From Exiguobacterium aurantiacum (GTDB lineage: Bacteria; Bacillota; Bacilli; Exiguobacteriales; Exiguobacteriaceae), in contig NZ_MKXO01000001.1 in NCBI RefSeq assembly GCF_001766415.1, forward strand, positions 744,001 to 808,000: a DNA stretch of 64,000 bases. Direction: 5' to 3'. The translations under genes and the position numbers were made by a program. The stretch's first letter is position 1; each line of letters opens with the position of its first letter. The notes under the pieces were generated by a model, which saw nothing but the letters and a program-made list of their open reading frames with translations, was not told the DNA's origin and searched no databases. This document shows positions 55,931 to 64,000 of this stretch, piece by piece.

Positions 55931-56005
55931 GATCATTCCCTCCTTTCTGACTTCATATGTTATTTTCCTTTATACTGAACTTGTGAAACCTAGGGAGGAT
56001 GACTC

Positions 56006-56449
56006 ATGAACATTCGAAAAGCAAGCGCGCGCGACGAAGCCGCACTATTGACGCTCATGCAAGCGCTCTGGCCCGACGCCCCGTTGATCGAGTTGACGGC
56101 CGAGCTTCGTCTCGGATTGCGTTCCGGCAAGATGCATTATTTTTTGGCGACCGACAACACGGCAGTCGGGTTTTGCCAGCTCAGTTTCAGACATGACTAT
56201 GTTCCCGGCGCCGTCTCTTCTCCAACTGCGTTCTTAGAAGGGATATACGTTGACGAATCCGTACGCGGGCAGGATGTGGCGACCCGGCTCGTCGAAGCTG
56301 CCGCATCATACGCTCGGTCGAAAGGCTGTGACGAACTCGCTTCAGATACGGAGCTTGACAATGAGGGGAGCCAACGTTTTCATGCTCGAATCGGTTTCGA
56401 TGAAGTCGAACGAACCGTCCACTACATCAAAAAACTCTCCCGCGAGTAG
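56006..56449 (+). CDS. GNAT acetyltransferase resembling aminoglycoside 6'-N-acetyltransferases
   Basis: 147 residues of GNAT fold. The acetyl-CoA loop is VDESVRGQDVATRLV (about 77-91). The C-terminal part ELASDTELDNEGSQRFHARIGFDEVERTVHYIKKL is like that of AAC(6')-I enzymes. Close in style, but the GNAT family is broad and an unrelated amine substrate is possible. Ribosome site TAGGGAGGATGACTC. Followed by a terminator shared with pdhD. Confidence 0.72.
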   Translation: MNIRKASARDEAALLTLMQALWPDAPLIELTAELRLGLRSGKMHYFLATDNTAVGFCQLSFRHDYVPGAVSSPTAFLEGIYVDESVRGQDVATRLVEAAASYARSKGCDELASDTELDNEGSQRFHARIGFDEVERTVHYIKKLSRE

Positions 56450-56461
56450 CGAGAGAGTTTT
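56433..56461. terminator. Terminator between the acetyltransferase gene and pdhD
   Basis: Stem AACTCTC/GAGAGTT (56433-56439 with 56453-56459) with U runs in both directions between the convergent gene ends. It overlaps the last codons of the acetyltransferase gene. Confidence 0.7.
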
Positions 56462-56465
56462 TGTA

Positions 56466-57878
56466 TTACTTAACGACGTGGATTGGCATACCCATTGCGA
56501 TTTCTGCCGCTTCCATTGCCATCTCACCGAGTGATGGGTGAGCGTGGATTGTGAGCGCGATATCTTCAGCTGTCATGCCTGCTTCGATGGCGAGACCAAG
56601 CTCGGCAATCATATCAGAAGCGCCTGTACCCGCGATTTGAGCACCGATCAAAAGACCGTCCTCTTTACGCGTGATGAGCTTCATGAAGCCGTCTGGCTCG
56701 TCGAGGGCGAGGGCACGACCGTTCGCTGCGAATGGGAATTTCGATACTGTGAAATCGAGTCCTTCTTCTTTAGCGAGCGGTTCTGTGTAACCAACTGTCG
56801 CAAGTTCAGGGTCAGTGAAGACGACCGCTGGGATTGCTGAGTAGTCGAGGTAAGCCGGCTTACCTGCAGCTGCCTCCGCTGCAACTTTTGCTTCGTAAGA
56901 AGCTTTGTGTGCGAGCGGTGGTCCTGGTACGATGTCGCCGATTGCAAAAATGTTTTCGTTCGACGTCTTGCACTGGTCGTCGATCTCGATGATGCCGCGG
57001 TCGCTGATTTTAACTTCAGCATTCTCGAGGCCGATGTCGCCAGTGTTCGGACGGCGTCCGACTGTGACGAGGACGTAGTCCGCTTCAACAGTCTGTTCTT
57101 CGCCGTTCACTTCAAACTTCACGATAACGCCGTCTTCCGTTTCCTCGACGCCTTTTGCAAGAGCGTTCGTGTGGATCGTGACGTTGCCTTTTTGTTTGAG
57201 TTTCTTTTTGACGATTTGCGTCATTTGTGGCTCGAAGCCAGACAAGATGTCGCTTGCGCCTTCAACGACTACGACTTCAGTATCGAAGTTCGCATACGCT
57301 GTCCCAAGTTCCATTCCGATGTAGCCGCCACCGATGACGACGAGCTTTTTCGGAACTTCTGGAAGAGCCAATGCGCCAGTTGAAGAAAGAACGCGTTTTG
57401 ACCATTTGAACGATGGGATCTCGATTGGTGTCGAACCAGTCGCGATGATCGCTTTCTTGAACTTGTAAGGAGTTGAGCTATCTTCTGTGATGACACGAAC
57501 TGTGTCTTCAGCTGCGAAGAACGCTTCACCTTGAACGATCTCGATCTTGTTGCCTTTCAAAAGACCTTTGACGCCGCCAGTCAATTTGTTGACGACCGAC
57601 TGTTTCCAGTCTTGGACTTTCGTGAAGTCAACTGACACGTTGTCAGATGTGATTCCCATTGACGAGTGACCTTTAGCGTGCTGGAAGTTGTGCCCAGCCG
57701 TGATCAACGCTTTTGATGGGATACAACCGACGTTCAAGCAGACACCGCCAAAGTTGCCTTTTTCAACGATTGTAACTTTGAGTCCGAGTTGTGCGCCGCG
57801 GATTGCTGCGACGTATCCACCAGGACCTGCGCCGATGACAAGTAAATCAGTTTCTTGTGCGAATTCTCCTACTACCAT
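56466..57878 (-). CDS. pdhD: Dihydrolipoyl dehydrogenase (E3)
   Basis: FAD enzyme that reoxidises dihydrolipoyl groups of pyruvate dehydrogenase. 470 residues: FAD loop [13 protein letters not shown], redox disulfide [16 protein letters not shown] loop [10 protein letters not shown], and the catalytic His-Glu in HAHPSLGE. Last of pdhABCD, 4 nt from pdhC. Confidence 0.97.
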   Translation of the reverse strand: MVVGEFAQETDLLVIGAGPGGYVAAIRGAQLGLKVTIVEKGNFGGVCLNVGCIPSKALITAGHNFQHAKGHSSMGITSDNVSVDFTKVQDWKQSVVNKLTGGVKGLLKGNKIEIVQGEAFFAAEDTVRVITEDSSTPYKFKKAIIATGSTPIEIPSFKWSKRVLSSTGALALPEVPKKLVVIGGGYIGMELGTAYANFDTEVVVVEGASDILSGFEPQMTQIVKKKLKQKGNVTIHTNALAKGVEETEDGVIVKFEVNGEEQTVEADYVLVTVGRRPNTGDIGLENAEVKISDRGIIEIDDQCKTSNENIFAIGDIVPGPPLAHKASYEAKVAAEAAAGKPAYLDYSAIPAVVFTDPELATVGYTEPLAKEEGLDFTVSKFPFAANGRALALDEPDGFMKLITRKEDGLLIGAQIAGTGASDMIAELGLAIEAGMTAEDIALTIHAHPSLGEMAMEAAEIAMGMPIHVVK

Positions 57879-57882
57879 GTTA

Positions 57883-59175
57883 TTATCCCTCCATCATTAG
57901 AAGTGCTGGATCTTGAAGCAAGCGTTTGACCATGTTGAGCGCGTTTTGAGCAGTCGCACCATCGATGAGACGGTGGTCAAAGCTGAATGAAAGTGCGAGC
58001 ACTGGTGCTGCGACAATCTCTCCGTCTTTGACGACAGCTTTTTCAGCAATGCGGCCGATACCGAGAATTGCAACTTCCGGGTGGTTGATGACAGGTGTGA
58101 ACCATTGTCCACCAGCTGAACCGATGTTCGTGATTGTGATCGATCCGCCTTTCATGTCGTCCCCAGCAAGTTTGCCTTCACGGGCTTTGCCAGCAAGCTC
58201 ATTGATGTTGTTTGCAAGTGCGTAGACTGATTTACGGTCCGCATCTTTGACGACAGGAACGACGAGGCCGTTATCCGTGTCAGCTGCGATACCGATGTTG
58301 TAGTAGTTTTTGTAGACGATTTCTTCGTTTACATCGTCGATTGACGCGTTGATTGTTGGGTAAGCTTTCGCTGCCGCTGTCAATGCTTTGACGACGAATG
58401 GCAAGTACGTGAGTTTCACGCCTTGGTCAGCCGCGACTTGTTTGAACTCTTTACGGAGTGCGACAAGTTTCGTGACATCGACTTCGTCCATGAGTGTTAC
58501 GTGCGGAGCCGTATGTTTCGAGTTGACCATCGCTTTCGAGATCGCTTTACGGATACCACGGATTTTCTCGCGCGTTTCGAGTTCAGGTGTAGCTGACTCG
58601 TAAGGCTTGATTTCCGTCTTCGCAGCCGAGGCCGTCGCTACAGATTCTGTTTTCTCTGTTGTAGCTTCCGCTGTCGGTGCTTCACCGTTTGCGAACGCGT
58701 CGATGTCTTCTTTAAGAACGCGACCGTTGTCGCCAGTTCCTTTGACTTCACGGATGTCGACGCCTTTTTCACGAGCGTACTTGCGAATCGAAGGCATGGC
58801 GATGACACGCTCAGACTTGTGAAGTTGAACTTCACGTGGACCGTCTTCTTTCACGTCTTCTTGAATCTCTTCTGTCTTCTCTTCAGCTTTTGGCTGTTCA
58901 GGAGCTGCCTCTTCTTCACCGGCTGGTGCGTCACCTTCGATATCGAACGTGATGAGGACGTCGCCGACGATGGCAACTGTTCCTTCAGAGACTTTAACTT
59001 CCTTGACTGTTCCGTCGACCGGAGCAGGAATCTCAACGACGGCTTTGTCGTTTTGAACTTCGAGGAGGATGTCATCCTCTTTCACTGTATCCCCTGCTTT
59101 GACGAACCACTTGACGATCTCACCTTCGTGAATTCCTTCACCGATGTCTGGTAATTTAAATTCAAATACTGCCAC
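57883..59175 (-). CDS. pdhC: Dihydrolipoyl acetyltransferase (E2)
   Basis: Core of the pyruvate dehydrogenase complex. 430 residues: one lipoyl domain (about 1-80, lysine in QNDKAVVEI), an Ala/Pro/Glu-rich linker, the E1/E3-binding domain (about 127-163, [16 protein letters not shown]), a second linker, and the catalytic domain with [11 protein letters not shown] (HxxxDG). Confidence 0.97.
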   Translation of the reverse strand: MAVFEFKLPDIGEGIHEGEIVKWFVKAGDTVKEDDILLEVQNDKAVVEIPAPVDGTVKEVKVSEGTVAIVGDVLITFDIEGDAPAGEEEAAPEQPKAEEKTEEIQEDVKEDGPREVQLHKSERVIAMPSIRKYAREKGVDIREVKGTGDNGRVLKEDIDAFANGEAPTAEATTEKTESVATASAAKTEIKPYESATPELETREKIRGIRKAISKAMVNSKHTAPHVTLMDEVDVTKLVALRKEFKQVAADQGVKLTYLPFVVKALTAAAKAYPTINASIDDVNEEIVYKNYYNIGIAADTDNGLVVPVVKDADRKSVYALANNINELAGKAREGKLAGDDMKGGSITITNIGSAGGQWFTPVINHPEVAILGIGRIAEKAVVKDGEIVAAPVLALSFSFDHRLIDGATAQNALNMVKRLLQDPALLMMEG

Positions 59176-59208
59176 TGGTTTTTCCTCCTATCGAATAATC
59201 ATGTAAAC

Positions 59209-59238
59209 ACGACAAGGGAGACAATTCTCCCTTATCGT
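59209..59238 (-). other. Hairpin in the pdhB-pdhC spacer
   Basis: ACGAtAAGGGAG/CTCCCTTGTCGT, with perfect 7-bp core 59214-59233, in the 76-bp gap between pdhB and pdhC. There is no U run. It may be an mRNA-stability or processing element between the E1 and E2 genes. Confidence 0.5.
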
Positions 59239-59251
59239 TAAATGAACACGA

Positions 59252-60229
59252 TCAGAAGTTGATAACTTCTTTAACTTTTGCAACGACATCTTTATGGTCA
59301 GGTAACCATGCATCTTCACCTTGTGCGAAAGCGAAGACCGTGTCTGGTGCAGTTACACGAAGCACTGGTGCTTCGAGGTGAAGAATCGCGCGTTCTTGAA
59401 TTTCAGTTACGACGTTCGCCGCAATCCCTGCTTGACGCTGTGCCTCTTGAACGACGATCGCGCGGCCAGTCTTTTTAACTGACTCGACGATTGTGTCGAT
59501 ATCAAGCGGGCTGATTGTCATGAGGTCGATTACTTCGACGTTGATGTTTTCTTTTTCGAGTTCTTCAGCTGCTTTGAGTGAAGTATGAACCATCGCACCG
59601 TATGTGATGATCGAAACGTCAGTACCTTCGCGTTTCACGTCTGCTTTTCCAAGCTCGATCGTGTAGTCGCCTTCTGGTACTTCGCCACGGAACGAACGGT
59701 AAAGTTTCATGTGCTCGAGGAATACGACTGGGTCGTTGTCACGGATTGACGCGATCAAAAGACCTTTTGCATCATACGGTGTTGACGGGATGACGACTTT
59801 AAGACCAGGTGTCTGAGCCATCAATCCTTCAAGGCTGTCCGCGTGAAGTTCTGGTGTTTTAACGCCGCCACCGAAAGGTGAACGGATTGTAACCGGCTGG
59901 CTGTAAGCGCCGCCTGAACGGTAACGCATACGTGCCATTTGGGCAGCAACTGAGTCAAATACTTCGAATACGAATCCGAAGAATTGAACTTCCATGATTG
60001 GACGGAAGCCTGTGAGTGCAAGACCGATCGCGAGACCGCCGATACCAGACTCAGCGAGTGGCGTATCGAAGACGCGGTCTTCGCCTAACTCGTCTTGGAG
60101 ACCTTCCGTTGCACGGAAGACCCCACCGTTTTTACCAACGTCTTCTCCGAAAAGAAGTACTTTCTCGTCGCGCTTCATTTCAACGCGCATCGCATCAGTA
60201 ATCGCTTGGATCATTGTCATTTGAGCCAT
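59252..60229 (-). CDS. pdhB: Pyruvate dehydrogenase E1 beta subunit
   Basis: 325 residues, transketolase-like pyrimidine-binding domain (about 5-180) and C-terminal domain. Signatures: [34 protein letters not shown] and [30 protein letters not shown]. Forms the heterotetramer with pdhA. Starts 3 nt after the pdhA stop. Confidence 0.97.
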   Translation of the reverse strand: MAQMTMIQAITDAMRVEMKRDEKVLLFGEDVGKNGGVFRATEGLQDELGEDRVFDTPLAESGIGGLAIGLALTGFRPIMEVQFFGFVFEVFDSVAAQMARMRYRSGGAYSQPVTIRSPFGGGVKTPELHADSLEGLMAQTPGLKVVIPSTPYDAKGLLIASIRDNDPVVFLEHMKLYRSFRGEVPEGDYTIELGKADVKREGTDVSIITYGAMVHTSLKAAEELEKENINVEVIDLMTISPLDIDTIVESVKKTGRAIVVQEAQRQAGIAANVVTEIQERAILHLEAPVLRVTAPDTVFAFAQGEDAWLPDHKDVVAKVKEVINF

Positions 60230-60232
60230 AAC

Positions 60233-61650
<1,418 letters not shown>

Positions 61651-62190
61651 ATGTTAACAATGAAAGACGTGATTCGTGAAGGAGATGAGCGGCTCCGTAA
61701 CCGTTCAAGTGAAGTCTCGCTTCCACCTACGGCAGAAGACCTCGCCCTGCTCGACGAGATGGAAACGTTCCTCGTCAACAGCCAAGACCCTGAGATCAGT
61801 GAGAAATATGAGCTTCGCGGCGGTGTCGGAATTGCTGCACCACAACTCGGTGTCAATCGCCGGTTCTTCACCGTCCTGCTAAAAGAGGAAGAAGAGACGT
61901 TCAAGCTGTCGATCTTCAATCCGAAAATCACGAGTCACTCGCTCGAACAGACGTATTTGAACGGCGGTGAAGGCTGCTTATCTGTCGATCGCATCGTCAA
62001 AGGCAACGTACCCCGTCACCGTCGCATCACCCTCGAAGGATTTGACCGTAACGGCAATCCGATCAAGTTACGTCTTCGCGGGATGCGAGCCATCGTCTGC
62101 CAACACGAACTCGACCACTTGGACGGCGTCCTGTTTTATGACCGCATTAATACGACCAATCCGCTAGAAACATACGGTGAACCGATCTGA
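61651..62190 (+). CDS. def: Peptide deformylase (type II)
   Basis: Removes the N-formyl group of nascent proteins. 179 residues, the longer Gram-positive form. Motif I GGVGIAAPQLG (about 57-67), motif II EGCLS (Cys109) and motif III HELDH (His152, Glu153, His156) are intact. AAAGGAAG lies 9 nt upstream of ATG. Corresponds to B. subtilis YkrB (DefB), also next to pdhA. Confidence 0.97.
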   Translation: MLTMKDVIREGDERLRNRSSEVSLPPTAEDLALLDEMETFLVNSQDPEISEKYELRGGVGIAAPQLGVNRRFFTVLLKEEEETFKLSIFNPKITSHSLEQTYLNGGEGCLSVDRIVKGNVPRHRRITLEGFDRNGNPIKLRLRGMRAIVCQHELDHLDGVLFYDRINTTNPLETYGEPI

Positions 62191-62200
62191 GGTGACGAGC

Positions 62201-63817
62201 GTGAAAAAAAAGACACTGTTGTTCCTATTCCCATTCTTGTTTCTTTTAATCGGTGGATGCGTCCGGATCGAATATGACGCCACCGTCCACTACGATCAGT
62301 CTGTCACGCTCGAGACGACGTATGCGTTCCGCGATCACCCGGTCATGAAGCTATTAAACTTACGGCTCGACTGGGAAACGTGGAAACAACAAGCGAACGA
62401 TAACGGCTATGCGACTCGAGACTATTCGAGCGAAGACGATTACGAAGGTATGGTGTTAAAGAAGACGTTCAAAAACGTCGATGAGCTGCAAAACATTAAA
62501 CAGGAATGGAAGACCGGACCGGCCGGTGTCCTCGTTCCCCCCGACGTGGAATTTGACGTTCAAAAGGAAGACGGCATTTGGTTCGATTCATACGTATTGA
62601 AGACGAACTTGGATTTACGTCTCGATCGCGTCGACTTGCCTGGTGTCAACTTGAGCGGTTCCCCGAAAGAACTCGCCGAGCGTTACATCCGCCAAGCCGA
62701 CATCCGTTTCAATTTGACGGTACCGACCGGTGTGTTCGTCGAGGACGGGACCGGCCTTGACCCTCGTTCGATGAAACAAGTCGAGTGGCAAGTGTACGGC
62801 GGACGCCAAAACAATATGATGCTTGTCGCGCACGTACCGAACGTCAAAGCGTGGATCATCACGATCGTCGTTGCCCTCATTGCTAGTGTGACTGCTTTCT
62901 TCGTTTGGCGGAGATCTAGGAAAAATGTCGGAAACCCCGACCGGACATCAATCCGTTCGCGCGTGCTCGGTATGTTGATCATCCTGTTAGCGTTAGCCAT
63001 CATTATCGTGACCGTACGTGAAGAACTGACGAACGATCGAAAAGTCGAAGCCATCCGTCAAGCCGCCCAAACCGATGAGTTCATCCCGACGTTCGCCGTC
63101 CACGGCCTGCTCGGGACCGACCGGACGTTCCTCCGCTTCTCCCAATACATGGAGCAGCGCGGATTTGCCAAAGACGGTGCGCTTTGTACGGTGACAGCGA
63201 AAGGAGCGGTCGACTGCGTCATCAATGATTACAGTTCGAACCGACCGATCGTCCGGATTGAATATGAGGATGCTGAAGCGTCCTTGAACAACCAGACGAA
63301 ATGGTTGAACCTCGCCATCGAAGAGTACAAAGCGGAACGAAACCGTTCATTCGACCGCATGTATGTAATTGGTCACAGTATGGGCGGTGTCGCCGCAGCC
63401 AACTACATTTTGAACCAAGACGAGTATATCGTCGATAAGCTCGTTACGTTTGATAGCCCGTTCGCCGGGACGCGCCTCGCCAACTTCGGTTTATCCGCCA
63501 GCAACTTCGGTGTGAACACGGGCAGTCCGGCCATCCGCGACTTGTCGCCGAGTTCTGATGGGCTCAAGTCGTTCCAGGCCAAGCTTGAGACGTGGCCCCG
63601 CTCCGTCCAAGTGTATTCGTTCTCAGGACGAGGCGGCGAGTTCAACTTGATCGAACCGTCGAGCTCGCTCTTGCTCGAGGAATACACGAATAATATCGGT
63701 ACCGAGACCGTCCCATACGATCACTTCTCACTTCATCGGAAGACGGACGTGCTCCGTGAGACGGGCGAGTTCTTATACGAGTATTCAAATGAGTTCAATC
63801 CAGTCGAAACGCAATAA
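62201..63817 (+). CDS. Two-domain lipoprotein: LppM-like domain plus membrane-tethered alpha/beta hydrolase (DUF915-like)
   Basis: 538 residues from GTG 62201 (after GAGGTGACGAGC; the longer frame to 62177 is rejected). A signal peptide with lipobox LLIGGC (Cys20), an LppM-like beta-rich domain (about 22-215), two transmembrane segments (about 217-235 and 256-272), and a C-terminal hydrolase domain with AVHGLLGT (about 299-306), GHSMGG (391-396; nucleophile Ser393) and YDHFSLH near the end. The hydrolase should face outside. LppM and DUF915 proteins are usually separate; the fused form is unusual. Follows def by 10 nt. Confidence 0.8.
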   Translation: MKKKTLLFLFPFLFLLIGGCVRIEYDATVHYDQSVTLETTYAFRDHPVMKLLNLRLDWETWKQQANDNGYATRDYSSEDDYEGMVLKKTFKNVDELQNIKQEWKTGPAGVLVPPDVEFDVQKEDGIWFDSYVLKTNLDLRLDRVDLPGVNLSGSPKELAERYIRQADIRFNLTVPTGVFVEDGTGLDPRSMKQVEWQVYGGRQNNMMLVAHVPNVKAWIITIVVALIASVTAFFVWRRSRKNVGNPDRTSIRSRVLGMLIILLALAIIIVTVREELTNDRKVEAIRQAAQTDEFIPTFAVHGLLGTDRTFLRFSQYMEQRGFAKDGALCTVTAKGAVDCVINDYSSNRPIVRIEYEDAEASLNNQTKWLNLAIEEYKAERNRSFDRMYVIGHSMGGVAAANYILNQDEYIVDKLVTFDSPFAGTRLANFGLSASNFGVNTGSPAIRDLSPSSDGLKSFQAKLETWPRSVQVYSFSGRGGEFNLIEPSSSLLLEEYTNNIGTETVPYDHFSLHRKTDVLRETGEFLYEYSNEFNPVETQ

Positions 63818-63930
63818 AACAAGCCCGTCCTCTGATGAGGACGGGCTTAGGCTGTTGACGAACCAATTCGCTTTTCGCGAATTGGTTCGTCTTTTTTATG
63901 TTCGATGACCTCGAGTCACTCTGCCCGGCA
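63818..63930 (+). repeat. Paired-hairpin terminator element, copy 3
   Basis: Directly after the hydrolase stop. First stem AAGCCCGTCCTC/GAGGACGGGCTT (63821-63848) has no U run; then AGGCTGTTGACGAACCA and a perfect 15-bp stem (63857-63871 with 63877-63891) with six U. Beyond it ATGTTCGATGACCTCGAGT matches the tail of copy 2, so the repeat is not just a terminator. Confidence 0.85.
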
Positions 63931-64000
63931 CAAGATTGAAAAAATGGTATGTATACGGTCTCTCCAGGCCAATAAACTAGTCAGCTTCTTCATGTTTTGT

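Overview
The window reads as the chromosomal core of a low-to-mid GC Gram-positive of the class Bacilli. Gene order follows the Bacillus subtilis blocks pyrR-lspA-ileS-divIVA-ftsZ, the dcw cluster, ylb-cta, pyc-ftsW-yla, suhB-yktA-speA and pdh-def almost without a break. The sporulation genes that interrupt these blocks in Bacillus (spoIIGA-sigE-sigG, spoVD, spoVE) are absent. Together with bacillithiol synthesis (bshC), an aa3-type cytochrome c oxidase, a photolyase and strong use of GTC/GAC-type codons, this suggests a non-sporulating aerobic relative such as Exiguobacterium. That identification is inference from gene content and order, not from a search.

Layout. 1-4984: pyrR (cut by the window edge) with its PyrR-binding attenuator, an RluD-type pseudouridine synthase, lspA, and ileS under an isoleucine T-box whose promoter lies inside the end of divIVA. 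4955-8469: divIVA-ylmH-ylmG-sepF-yggS-pgeF. 8494-20321: the division and wall cluster, transcribed leftward as rsmH-ftsL-PBP2B-murF-mraY-murD-murG-divIB, a terminator, then ftsA-ftsZ. It lacks mraZ, murE, murB and ftsW, and murF sits where Bacillus has spoVD/murE. 20377-24029: bshC, a DUF3397 gene, panE, rpmF and yceD. 24187-28103: tmcAL facing ylbL-coaD-rsmD, and ylbG/ylbF. 28225-29791: an ATP-grasp gene, yugN and an unknown small gene. 29797-38098: haem-copper oxidase genes and their assembly factors (sco, ctaM-like, ctaG, ctaFEDC, ctaB) with ctaA divergent. 38165-44650: photolyase, pyruvate carboxylase, ftsW, ylaN. 44823-51768: the yla block, interrupted by an MFS exporter. 51804-55504: an inositol-phosphatase/acetyltransferase fusion, two small genes and speA. 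55610-63817: a DUF3055 gene, an AAC(6')-like acetyltransferase, pdhABCD, def and a large two-domain lipoprotein hydrolase.

Most of the window is well-known housekeeping. The parts worth a second look are: (a) a paired-hairpin element found directly after three stop codons (ylaL-like, MFS, lipoprotein hydrolase), with compensatory stem changes and homology that continues past the terminator, plus a decayed fourth copy after ylaK; (b) a 359-bp convergent intergenic segment bounded by 38-nt inverted repeats with a 124-bp palindrome inside; (c) the suhB-GNAT fusion; (d) a lipoprotein fused to a membrane-tethered alpha/beta hydrolase; (e) a TGTGA-N6-TCACA box plus a cre-like site between ctaA and ctaB; (f) a hairpin between the ribosome site and start codon of the ATP-grasp gene. 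No CRISPR array, rRNA, tRNA, prophage or complete insertion sequence was recognised.
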